This document shows positions 39,409 through 47,924 of a DNA stretch of 64,000 nt, piece after piece. Position numbers and translations under genes: made by a program. The notes below the pieces were generated by a model. The model saw only the letters and a program-made list of their open reading frames with translations, searched no databases and had not been told where the DNA came from. The stretch's first letter is position 1. Each line of letters opens with the position of its first letter. Origin of the DNA: CAVOGJ01 sp963695405 (GTDB lineage Bacteria; Planctomycetota; Planctomycetia; Pirellulales; Pirellulaceae). The DNA lies in the NCBI GenBank assembly GCA_963695405.1, contig CAVOGJ010000015.1:1-64000 (forward strand), written 5' to 3'.

Positions 39409-40387
39409 CGCGAATGACGTCACAGACCGGCAGTCCCAATTCGGCGCGCACCTGTTCGCGCTCCGCGGCCGCCGCCTCGGCCGACAACGTGCGGCTGTTC
39501 ATGGCCACGCCGATAACCTCGGCGGGCGACATCAATGTCGCCATCGATTCATAGATATCCCGAATGACCGTCAGGGGTGGAATGGGAATGTGAGGCATGC
39601 CGCCCACGTTGTCTCGACCGCACTCGTAGCACAGAATCAATCCCTGCGGAATGGCTCCATGCAACAGACCGGCCGTGACGGACGAATACCGCGGGTGGCA
39701 CAGACTCCCTTGCCCTTCAACGAGCAGAAAGTCATGCTGCTGGTTTGTCAGAATCAATTTCTCCACCGCACCGTTGATAAAGTCAGCGACCACGCAATCG
39801 ACCGGGCAACCATCCCCCTCAATCATGATCCCTGTTTGCCCGGTGGCGACGAATTTCGCGTCATGGCCGGCTCGCTTCAGCCCCTGTGTAATCTCGATCG
39901 CAGTGACCATCTTGCCCACGCTGCAATCGTGGCCAATCGTCTGAATGCGGAGGCAGTCTTCGCGAATATTCAGCCGCTGCGCGACATCCCGCTCCTGGTT
40001 TTTACGCACATCGACCAGGGCGACGCCATGTTTCTTGGCGGCGGCGGCCAACTCGGGATCGTCGCCGAGAAAATCATGCAGCCCGGCCACCACGTCCAGC
40101 CCCCGCTCAATCGCGGCCAACAAGATCGGCTTCCATTCCGGAGGGCATTTTCCGCCGGCGGGTGCGATGCCGATCAAGAGCGTGTTGGCGGTCGGAGCCT
40201 GATCCAGCGAGGCCACAATCGGAACCTCGTCGCCAACACCCATGACTTCACCGACCGTCTTGCCGGCCTGAGTCGAATCGAGCAGTGCGACCACTTCGGC
40301 ACGCTTATAGCGCAGCAGGCTCGAGGCGGTCTTACCGGCCCGTGGATTTGTGTGGCCCTCGGTGAGAATCAGCAATCGACGTGACAT
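39332..40387 (-). CDS. DUF1611-family protein, DgcN-like D-glutamate N-acetyltransferase candidate
   Basis: It starts MSRRLLILTEGHTNPRAGKT at ATG 40387. The C-terminal half has a P-loop (TIGHDCSVGKMVTAIEI), KFVATGQTGIMIEGDG, DFINGAVEKL, LLVEGQGSLCHPRYSSVT and YECGRDNVGGM, the DUF1611 hallmarks. A member of this family, DgcN, is described as a D-glutamate N-acetyltransferase acting with the racemase DgcA. The neighbouring enolase-superfamily gene fits that partnership: D-Glu to N-acetyl-D-Glu to N-acetyl-L-Glu. The nucleotide or acetyl-CoA donor cannot be read from sequence. The length of 351 residues is typical. Its TGA overlaps the ATG at 39335 of the next gene. The GNAT gene upstream is separated by about 160 bp. 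Confidence 0.85.
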   Translation of the reverse strand: MSRRLLILTEGHTNPRAGKTASSLLRYKRAEVVALLDSTQAGKTVGEVMGVGDEVPIVASLDQAPTANTLLIGIAPAGGKCPPEWKPILLAAIERGLDVVAGLHDFLGDDPELAAAAKKHGVALVDVRKNQERDVAQRLNIREDCLRIQTIGHDCSVGKMVTAIEITQGLKRAGHDAKFVATGQTGIMIEGDGCPVDCVVADFINGAVEKLILTNQQHDFLLVEGQGSLCHPRYSSVTAGLLHGAIPQGLILCYECGRDNVGGMPHIPIPPLTVIRDIYESMATLMSPAEVIGVAMNSRTLSAEAAAAEREQVRAELGLPVCDVIRDGADELVQAVLELRNRLGYACKKGG

Positions 40388-40548
40388 ATCGCCATCGAAA
40401 CAAGTCAACCGGCAAGGGGCGCTTTCGAACGCAAGTCGCATCGCCCAGATAACCAACGATTCGCCCGGAAATCGGCCAGGTAGCGAACCGCACGCGCCCC
40501 ATGACCTTCGCGGAAAGCATGCTACCAATTGCCGCGCGGGGCAACAAG

Positions 40549-41166
40549 TCAGCCAGGCGGTCGGCCGTCCAGTCGCCGCCCCATCATCAGGGCAGCCGGC
40601 TCGTCCCGTAGGATGTCAAATTGCAAATGTTGATAAAAGGCGATCGCTGGGGTGTTCTTTTTGCCCACGCCTAAATGCACCCCCGCTACACCCCGTTGCT
40701 CGAGAGCAGCCAGGAAGCATTCGATCAGCTTCCTGCCCCAGCCTTGCCCTTGCGCGGCGGGCAACAAGTTGATATGCAGGTGAGCCGGAAAATCGGGAAA
40801 CGGGTGCTCGCGAGGATGCCCCTCCATCACCAGTTGGACGATCCGCTCCTCAAACGGGCCTCGATCGGCGGAACGACGCATCAATCGCTGCCGGATGCGT
40901 GGGAACCAGAGCGATTCGCAACGACGCCCGAACTCCGCCGAATCGACGGTTCCGACGATGTAGCCCACCACCGCATCCTCGCACGTGAGGACGAAGCATG
41001 TTTCTGGTTCGAGCACCGCATAAGGGGCAGCGAAAAAGTCACCCAGCAGCTCTTCATCGTCGAACAAGTGCGTCGCGTCTTCGCCACTGTTGCCAGTCAA
41101 CAGACAGATACGTCGTAAGGTCGGCAGATCATCCAGGCAGGTCGATCGTATGACAAGGTCCTTCAT
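40549..41166 (-). CDS. GNAT-family N-acetyltransferase
   Basis: This 205-residue acetyltransferase has the family's acetyl-CoA loop in LPAAQGQGWGRKLIECFLAA (Q-x-x-G-x-G-x-x-L) and the C-terminal GVGKKNTPAIAFYQHLQF. The N-terminal half (VIRSTCLDDLPTLRRIC to FVLTCEDAVVGYIVG) also fits the GNAT fold. The longer middle segment, with HPREHPFPDFPAHLHINLL, resembles GNAT proteins related to the C-terminal part of some O-GlcNAcase homologs. The substrate is unknown. ATG 41166 was chosen where similarity starts; no clear ribosome binding site is seen. It may act near the DgcN/DgcA-like pair, but nothing in the sequence proves it. Confidence 0.85.
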   Translation of the reverse strand: MKDLVIRSTCLDDLPTLRRICLLTGNSGEDATHLFDDEELLGDFFAAPYAVLEPETCFVLTCEDAVVGYIVGTVDSAEFGRRCESLWFPRIRQRLMRRSADRGPFEERIVQLVMEGHPREHPFPDFPAHLHINLLPAAQGQGWGRKLIECFLAALEQRGVAGVHLGVGKKNTPAIAFYQHLQFDILRDEPAALMMGRRLDGRPPG

Positions 41167-41224
41167 CGGTGAATGATCCGTCGCAGCGCCGCGGCACCAA
41201 AGAAACGTCGACACGCACCGTCAT

Positions 41225-41608
41225 TTAATCGGGTGGCTGGATCAGGGCCGCGACCGCGCCGGCAGGATCCCGAATAACGCAGGTGGTTCCATAAATGCCC
41301 ATGTCACGAGGCGGACAGATAATCTCACCGCCCAGCGCCTCGCATCCGCGAATACTCTCAGAGAGATCGGCCACCGTAATGTAGATCAACCACTGGGGTG
41401 GCAATCCGGCGTTAGGACCCCGCGCGTGACAGATGCCGGCGATCGGCTCGCCATCGGCGTCACTCATCACATAATCGTCGTACTCGCCTTGGCTGGCCGT
41501 TTCCACGTCCCAACCCGCGACGCGATGATAAAAGGCCTGCAACCCGGCCGCGTCTTCGATCGTAAGGTCACGCCAAGTCACGCTGCCGACGATTGGTTTT
41601 TCGGACAT
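41225..41608 (-). CDS. VOC/glyoxalase-like protein
   Basis: This 127-residue protein has two beta-alpha-beta-beta-beta modules of the vicinal oxygen chelate fold. It starts MSEKPIVGSVTWRDLTIEDA and includes FYHRVAGWDVE, WLIYITVADLSESI, CEALGGEIICPP and VIRDPAGAVAALIQPP. It has the size of cytoplasmic glyoxalase/bleomycin-resistance-like proteins. The usual metal His at the start of the first strand is not obvious, so it may be a non-enzymatic or metal-free member. It is intact. The GNAT gene lies 58 bp downstream on the same strand. Confidence 0.85.
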   Translation of the reverse strand: MSEKPIVGSVTWRDLTIEDAAGLQAFYHRVAGWDVETASQGEYDDYVMSDADGEPIAGICHARGPNAGLPPQWLIYITVADLSESIRGCEALGGEIICPPRDMGIYGTTCVIRDPAGAVAALIQPPD

Positions 41609-41680
41609 TGCACGGAGCTCCTGCGGTCATGGGACACCTCCGTTGTACCAGCCAATTCAAAAACCAAAAGGGGCGGGCCA

Positions 41681-43429
41681 TCACACCAGGGCGAATTGAT
41701 CCCTTGCCCTGTCCACGGCGGTTGGATTGTGGTCGGCCGAATAATGATTGCCAAGGACCAGGACATCCATCTCCGTGCGGAGAAAACACGAGATGGCCTG
41801 CTCCGGCGACGCCACAATCGGCTCCTGCCGGTTGAAGCTCGTATTGAGCACGATCGGGACCCCCGTGATCTGTTCAAAAGCCTCGATGACGCCGTAATAG
41901 CCCGGGTTCGACTCGCGATCGATCGTCTGAATACGTCCCGTGCCATCGGCGTGTACCCCGCTCGGAATGAGTTCGCCTTTGCCAGGACGCACTCGGGGGG
42001 CGATGGTCATGAAGGGATCGGCTTGATCGATCTCAAACCACTCCGATACGCGTTCACGCAGGATCGCGGGCGCGAAGGGCCGAAACGATTCGCGGTGCTT
42101 GACGCGACTGTTCAGGATGTCCTTCATATCGGGGCGACGCGGATCGGCGAGAATCGATCGGTTACCAAGTGCCCGCGGTCCCATTTCGAAACGGCCTTGA
42201 AACCAGCCGACAATTTTGCCGTCCGCCAGATCACGAGCCACGCGGCCGTACAGATCGGCCTCCGTAAGTTCCTCGAATTCCATCCCATAGCTGGCCAGGG
42301 CACGCCGGATTTCCCGTGGCGAATACTCCTTTCCATAATAGGCATGCTTCAGTTCAAACCGTCGCGGATGGCCCATCTCCTGATGATAGTGCCACAGCGC
42401 GCTCCCCATCGTGGCGCCGGTATCGGATGCATTGGGTGGAATCCATATCTGTTGGAAGTCGGTCTCGGTCAAAATCTTGGCGTTGGCCACGCAGTTGAGC
42501 GCAACGCCTCCCATCAGGCACAAGTTCTTGGACGGGTAGGTCCGCGCTACGTGCCGCGCTACGTGCAGGATGGCTTGCTCAACCACCGCCTGCAGGGCGA
42601 AGGCCAGGTCCCGATGGTGCTCGGTCAGCGGTTCATCGGGCCGACGAGGCGGCCCAAAACGTTCCGCAAACAACCGACGGATCGGCTTCGCCAAGCCATA
42701 GCAATCGTAGGAAAAATACTTCATGTTGACTTGATAGAAGCCGTCGTCGGTCAGCCGCAAAACGTCACGAAACGCTTCGACATAGGTGGGCTCGCCATAG
42801 GCGGCAAGCCCCATCACCTTGCCTTCGTCCTGATTGGGCTGAAAGCCCAGATGCTGGGTGACCACCGTGTACAGAATGCCCAACGAATTGAAGAAATTTG
42901 ATCGCCAGCGGCGTGTCAATCGGCCCCCCTGCCCTGTGTACACGCTCGTGGCCGAATCGTCGCCATAGCCGTCCATCACCAGTACCGTCGCTTCCTCAAA
43001 CGGCGATATGAAAAAGGCGGCCGCGTGCGAATGGTGATGCCCCGTGCCGACCACCGGTGGCAGTCGGTCGGTACCGAAGTGTTCGCGGAGCCGGCCGGCC
43101 AGGTAGCGGGTTCCCCGAAACAACTGGTTCTGTTGAGGCGGGTGGGCCTTCATGCGAACCAAGTTCATGCTGTGGGGAAATTTTCGCAACAATGCCCAGG
43201 ACAACGTCCGCAGAAACGTCGGGATATGCCAGGGAGTGGTGATCAAGTCGACATCGTGAATCGACAAGTCCCTCTCCGTTAGGGCCGCATTCAGACTCTG
43301 CGCCGGAAACCGCTTGGTCTTTTTCTCGCGATTCAGTCGCTCTTCTTCCAGCACGATCTCCAGTTCGCCGTCCTTTATCAGCGCGACACCGGTATCATGA
43401 GTATGGCTCGCCATGCCAAGAATTCGCAT
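41681..43429 (-). CDS. Carbamoyltransferase of the NodU/CmcH/TobZ family
   Basis: These enzymes transfer carbamoyl from carbamoyl phosphate to hydroxyls on antibiotics, Nod factors or sugars. The N-terminal ASKHA-like part begins MRILGMASHTHDTGVALIKD and has TGHHHSHAAAFF, VMDGYGDDSATSVY and MGLAAYGEP. The C-terminal YrdC-like part has QGRFEMGPRALGNRSILADP, KHRESFRPFAPAIL and VLNTSFNRQEPIVASPEQAI. The length of 582 residues is typical. ATG 43429 has AGGAAG upstream. No glycosyltransferase, polyketide or peptide synthase is adjacent, so the acceptor is unknown; a cell-envelope sugar is possible. The gene is intact. Confidence 0.93.
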   Translation of the reverse strand: MRILGMASHTHDTGVALIKDGELEIVLEEERLNREKKTKRFPAQSLNAALTERDLSIHDVDLITTPWHIPTFLRTLSWALLRKFPHSMNLVRMKAHPPQQNQLFRGTRYLAGRLREHFGTDRLPPVVGTGHHHSHAAAFFISPFEEATVLVMDGYGDDSATSVYTGQGGRLTRRWRSNFFNSLGILYTVVTQHLGFQPNQDEGKVMGLAAYGEPTYVEAFRDVLRLTDDGFYQVNMKYFSYDCYGLAKPIRRLFAERFGPPRRPDEPLTEHHRDLAFALQAVVEQAILHVARHVARTYPSKNLCLMGGVALNCVANAKILTETDFQQIWIPPNASDTGATMGSALWHYHQEMGHPRRFELKHAYYGKEYSPREIRRALASYGMEFEELTEADLYGRVARDLADGKIVGWFQGRFEMGPRALGNRSILADPRRPDMKDILNSRVKHRESFRPFAPAILRERVSEWFEIDQADPFMTIAPRVRPGKGELIPSGVHADGTGRIQTIDRESNPGYYGVIEAFEQITGVPIVLNTSFNRQEPIVASPEQAISCFLRTEMDVLVLGNHYSADHNPTAVDRARDQFALV

Positions 43430-43742
43430 TATCGCTTCCTTTCGATCGTTCCGGGGACCGGCAATAGGGTGAGAATAACTGTCGAGTGGGACGCGAGGCA
43501 ATGTTGATTCCGCCGCCGGCCGCCCGTGACAGCCCGGCTGCCCATTTCCGCGAGCCACGGACGTGGAATACGCTTCCCGACTCTCTAAGCCGCCTCATCC
43601 CAGCCCCCACCTTCGCCCACGGGTCGAACAAACAGGTGGGAAACCTATCCCACCTGGGAATCCCGCCCGCCGGCGATGGATGTCCCTGCGTCGAACGGCA
43701 ACCGGGCTACCCGCCCCTGGGGTCTGGGTTAAGCTGGACGGC
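43430..43742. other. Divergent intergenic region, nothing recognised
   Basis: This is about 310 bp between the carbamoyltransferase (minus) and the ABC ATPase (plus), so both promoters should lie here. The ATPase frame is open back to 43563, but that part has no conserved character. No repeat or RNA gene was recognised. Confidence 0.4.
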
Positions 43743-44502
43743 ATGTCATTGATCGAATTACGAAAGATCCGCAAGACCTATGACTTGGGCGAAGTCCGCG
43801 TGCATGCACTGCGGGGCGTCGATCTGGATGTGGAAAAGGGCGAGTATCTCGCGCTCATGGGCCCCTCTGGCTCCGGCAAATCCACGCTGATGAACACACT
43901 CGGGTGTCTCGACCGGCCGACCTCCGGCAGTTACTTGCTGGATGGTGAGGAGGTCGCCACGATGGGGCGTAACGCCCGGGCACACTTGCGGAATCGCAAG
44001 ATCGGCTTTGTCTTCCAGAATTTCAACTTATTGGCCCGCACCTCCGCCGTGGAAAACGTGGAATTGCCGCTCCTCTACGCCAAGCAGATCTCTGGTCGCG
44101 AGCGGAAGCGGCGGGCCGTCGAGTTGCTGGAACGCGTAGGCTTGGGAGATCGTTTCGACCATCATCCAGGGCAATTGTCGGGCGGGCAGCAGCAGCGAGT
44201 GGCCATTGCTCGCAGCCTGATCAATCAGCCGGCTATCTTGCTGAGCGGACGAGCCAACCGGCAACCTCGATTCGCGAACCAGCCGCGATGTGATGCGACT
44301 TTTTCGCGATCTCAACGAAGCGGACGGGATCACGCTGATCATCGTGACACACGATGCGGAAGTGGCTCGACATTGTCGTCGCCTGGTGGTCGTACGGGAC
44401 GGCTTGATCGTCGAGGATACGTCCGATTTTGACCAGGCTCTGCAGGCCGTACAATCCGCACCAGACGACGAACCGGCGCACGAACCGCCACTGTCAGAAT
44501 GA
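43743..44502 (+). CDS. ABC transporter ATPase, LolD/MacB type (one frameshift)
   Basis: This ATP-binding subunit is of the class that pairs with FtsX-type permeases. It has Walker A MGPSGSGKSTLMN, the family-specific LGCLDRPTSG, the Q loop FVFQNFNLL, signature LSGGQQQRVAIAR, and the switch His in IIVTHDAEVA. The Walker B/D-loop region is broken by one extra A at about 44244; removing it gives ILLADEPTGNLDSRTSRDVM, exactly the expected sequence. ATG 43743 starts MSLIELRKI. A TolC-type gene begins 22 bp after the stop, so the two form an operon. The adaptor and permease at 31-33.5 kb lack an ATPase, so this protein may energise them. Confidence 0.92.
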
Positions 44503-44524
44503 GATTTGCCGAACACTTCGTCCG

Positions 44525-46597
44525 ATGATGAGTGTTATGCAGACCTTGTCGTGCTATCGCCGAATCTTTGCGCAATCGTTAATGCTTGCGCTATCGTTCG
44601 GGGCGAGCCTCGTGGCTCAGCCCCTGGCCGAGCCGCATCGTTGTATCTATCCCGAGCAACGCAACTTTGACATCCGCCAGCCGGATCAATATGGACCTTC
44701 GCCGCTCGAGCCGATCGGCTCGATTCGCACCGTAACCGATCCGGATTATCGCGAGACACGGGAAGTATCGCTTGATGAGGCAATCCGCCTGGCACTGTCC
44801 AACGCGGACGTCATCCGGATCTTGACCGGTACGACCGCCAATTCGAGCGGCCAGACGATCTACGATCCGGCGATCACAAACACGCAAGTCGACCAGGCCC
44901 GTTCGATCTTTGATCCCAACCTCAACCTGCAGAACACCTACCAGCGAAACCAGACGCCCCAGGGTGTCCCCGATGCCACCGCGCCCTCGGGAGCCGCCAT
45001 TCGCGGGACCACGATCGACAATTACGGCATGGGATTGAGTCTGTCGCAACAGAAATCGAGCGGCGGCACGGCATCGTTAGGAGTCACCACGAACCCCACT
45101 CGAGTCGCGAGTCCCGGGTTAACTCTGAACCCTCAGACGCCAACTTCGGTCGAATTCGGCCTTTCCCAACCCCTGTTGCGAGGCTTCGGCCGCAACGTGA
45201 ATCTGGCTCCGATCGTCATCGCTCGCCTCGACACGGAACGGTCCTTCTATTTCCTGAAGGGCACGGTCCAGGAAATGGTTCGCAGCGTGGTGGACGGCTA
45301 TTGGGGACTTGTCTTCGCTCGCACTGACATCTGGGCTCGTCGCCAGCAAATCCAACAGTTGGAATTTGCCTATAACTATTTTCGTGATCGTCAGCGAGTT
45401 GGCTTGGCCGATGAAGGCGATACGGCACAGGCCCTGGTAACTTTGGCAAATTTTCAAGCCAACCTGATATCGGCTCGAGCCGATCTGCTCAACCGGGAAG
45501 CCGCCTACCTGAGCGTCATCGGCTGGCCACCTGATTACGACCTGCGGCTCGTGCCGTCGACGCCTCCCACCGCGGAAAAGCTGTCTTACAGCTGGGAAAC
45601 CCTCCTGGCTTACGCGCAGGAACAACGGCCAGATTTGATTGAATTAAAAATCCAGATCGAAGCCGACCGACAACGCTTGCTGGTAGCCAATAACAGTACT
45701 CTGCCGCAGTTGGATGCGGTGAGCCTTTACCGATCGAACGCGTTGGGAGGGCGGGCTCCCAGCGGAGACATCATCTCCAGCCAGGCATTCCAGTTCGGAG
45801 ACGTCCAGGTCGGGTTGAATCTGTCATTACCGGTGCTCCGTCGTAACGCACGAGCCATTCTGCGGCAACAGGAATTGTCGTTGGCGCGAGATGAGGCGCT
45901 GTTGAACCAGCGGATTCTTGAGGCCAAACATCGCATCGCGCAGCGTGTGCGGAATCTCGAGTCCCTTCATGCCCAGTACGAAGCGTTTAAACGCGTCCGC
46001 GCGGCCTCGCAGATCAATTTGGACCAACAGTTTCAAATCTTTCGTTCGGGCGGCTTTACTAACAATCGAATCATCGTTCTCAATGTCCTGCAAGCCGTCA
46101 CCGCTTGGGGCAATGCGGTCAGTAATGAGGCCCTTTCCCTGACGCAATACAACTCGGAACTCGCGGCCCTGCAGCTCGAAACAGGAACGATTCTTGAAGA
46201 GCATGGCATTCTCTTCTACGAAGAACAGTTCCTCTCGAAGGGTCCAGGACTTCCGAACAATACGCCGCCCTACCCGGCCGCGACACCCGTCGGCGAAAAC
46301 GCTCCCCGCTACCCTCAAGGAGAACGCCCTGCGGAGGAAAGTTTCGATCTCAAGGCCCCACTGCCCGATCTATCGAAGCCCCCGGCGCCGATGCCGCCAC
46401 CGCCTCAGTTGCCGCAACTCGAATCGATGTTCGATGCGGCGCCTGCCGAAGACGTGGCGCCGGGCCTTCCCGATTCGCCCGCATTCCCGGCCGAGCCGAT
46501 CGCGCCTTCGAATGGAACGCCTCCCGTCCAGCCTCCGCCGACGTTGCCTCCGCAGAGCATCGAAGATCGACTCAAGGAGCTGTACCAACCGCAATGA
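44525..46597 (+). CDS. TolC-type outer-membrane efflux protein
   Basis: An N-terminal signal segment (RIFAQSLMLALSFGASLVAQ) precedes two outer-membrane-efflux repeats of long helices and strands. Recognisable stretches are VSLDEAIRLALSNADVIRI, EFGLSQPLLRGFGRNVNL, GYWGLVFARTDIWARRQQIQ, and in the second repeat VGLNLSLPVLRRNARAILRQ and ALSLTQYNSELAALQLETG. The C-terminal tail of about 120 residues is rich in Pro and Ala (PPAPMPPPPQLPQLESMFDA), longer than in classical TolC, and may lie in the periplasm or bind peptidoglycan. ATG 44525 is 22 bp after the ATPase stop. The two could join the adaptor at 31006 and permease at 32267 in one tripartite pump. The gene is intact. Confidence 0.9.
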   Translation: MMSVMQTLSCYRRIFAQSLMLALSFGASLVAQPLAEPHRCIYPEQRNFDIRQPDQYGPSPLEPIGSIRTVTDPDYRETREVSLDEAIRLALSNADVIRILTGTTANSSGQTIYDPAITNTQVDQARSIFDPNLNLQNTYQRNQTPQGVPDATAPSGAAIRGTTIDNYGMGLSLSQQKSSGGTASLGVTTNPTRVASPGLTLNPQTPTSVEFGLSQPLLRGFGRNVNLAPIVIARLDTERSFYFLKGTVQEMVRSVVDGYWGLVFARTDIWARRQQIQQLEFAYNYFRDRQRVGLADEGDTAQALVTLANFQANLISARADLLNREAAYLSVIGWPPDYDLRLVPSTPPTAEKLSYSWETLLAYAQEQRPDLIELKIQIEADRQRLLVANNSTLPQLDAVSLYRSNALGGRAPSGDIISSQAFQFGDVQVGLNLSLPVLRRNARAILRQQELSLARDEALLNQRILEAKHRIAQRVRNLESLHAQYEAFKRVRAASQINLDQQFQIFRSGGFTNNRIIVLNVLQAVTAWGNAVSNEALSLTQYNSELAALQLETGTILEEHGILFYEEQFLSKGPGLPNNTPPYPAATPVGENAPRYPQGERPAEESFDLKAPLPDLSKPPAPMPPPPQLPQLESMFDAAPAEDVAPGLPDSPAFPAEPIAPSNGTPPVQPPPTLPPQSIEDRLKELYQPQ

Positions 46598-46712
46598 GCT
46601 GCCCGTCCCCACCCGGCGCGAACGGCCACTTTGTCGGCCGGAACCACACCGCTACGCACAGCCATCGCGCCGCACGAAACCATGCCACTCCCGTCGCGCA
46701 CCGATGGATCGG

Positions 46713-47841
46713 TCAAGCCACCGATCGCACCCGCGACTGTTCGGTCAGCACGCGCACCATCGCGGCCGGGTCTCCCACTTGGCGGAGGATCTCGTGTTGC
46801 CGATCCGCCCAACTGGGTCCGTCGGCAATGCGTTGAACGTCTTGCAGGTATTTCAGACACCCCAACTGGCCGGCAATCGGGGAGAGTCGATCCACCAGAA
46901 ACGATGTGGCCTCGCTGACCGATTGGATTTCGAAGGTAAACGAATTGACGAGCTGGGCCCCGGTTCCATAACGGCAGGCTCTCCATTTGTTCTGTCGCAC
47001 CATCATGGGATGGCAGTCGTGCTGATAGGTGCCTCCATCGATCTGCACTGAGAGCGCTCGGACCAGCGACTGGATCAAGGCCGCGATTGCCAGCACATCT
47101 TCCAGATTGCCCGGCATATCGCAGACGCGCACTTCAACGGTGCCAAAGTTGTGATGCGGGCGAACGTCCCACCAGATCTCGCGGATCGTGTTGATAAATC
47201 CCGTCTCGACCATGTGGTTGACCAGCCACACGTATTCGCTCCAATTTCGCATCAGCGTCGGCAAGCCGGCGGTGGGAAGCCCCTCCATGATCTTGGAACG
47301 ATTCGAGTGCAGTCCCGTGTCGCGGCCCTCCCAAAAGGGACTGCTGCAGCTCAGCGCCAGCAGGGTGGGCAGATGCTGCATCATGCGATCGCAGATCATG
47401 ACGGCTTTGTCACCCGAATCGACGCCCACGTGCACGTGCAAGCCGAACGTCACCAGCCGTCGAGCCATTTCCTGCAGCAAATTCACCAGACTTTCGTAGC
47501 GCTCGTTATGCGTGACTCGCTGTTCCAGCCAGGGTGAAAAAGGGTGGGTGGCTCCCCACCACAATCGCAAACCGAGTTGATCGCAAGCCGCCTCGACCTC
47601 GGACAGCTTGGCGGACAGATCGACGTCGCGCTTCATCGACGGTTCGGCAGACACCCGTATTGATCTCGACCACGCTCTGCATCAACTCGGGCTTGATCGA
47701 CAATCCAGCCTCCGGCGGTAGGGTCTGGAGCAGCTCGTTGATCGCGGGCGTCAAGGCCATGGTCGACTCGTCGACCAATCCCAATTCAATTTCCACGCCC
47801 AGCGTCGGCTCGGTGTTCGAGTGGAAAGTCAGCGTTTGCAT
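46713..47841 (-). CDS. Carboxylate-amine ligase, GCS2/YbdK family (one frameshift)
   Basis: A glutamate-cysteine ligase type 2 protein that may make gamma-glutamyl-cysteine or a related amide. It begins MQTLTFHSNTEPTLGVEIEL with the GVEIE motif, then QSVVEINTGVC and LRLWWGATHPFSPW. Later come GLHVHVGVDSG, PHHNFGTVEVRVCDMPG and NKWRACRYG, all typical of this family. The frame breaks near 47645, after INTGV; the rest follows in a second frame. The total of about 376 residues is normal. ATG 47841 is the start. The gamma-glutamyltransferase gene at 49170 lies on the same strand, so a gamma-glutamyl peptide pathway is plausible. YbdK homologs have weak or unproven ligase activity. Confidence 0.87.
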
Positions 47842-47924
47842 GCGTGGCTCCAGAAAGAACCGCTATTTCGCTAGTAAAGGTCGGTGAGTCAATTCCCACA
47901 TCTGGGGATTCGACGGCGGATCGA

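Noticed and set aside
41426..42901. Plus-strand open frame of 491 codons
   Set aside because: It is antisense to the carbamoyltransferase gene and shows no recognisable domain.
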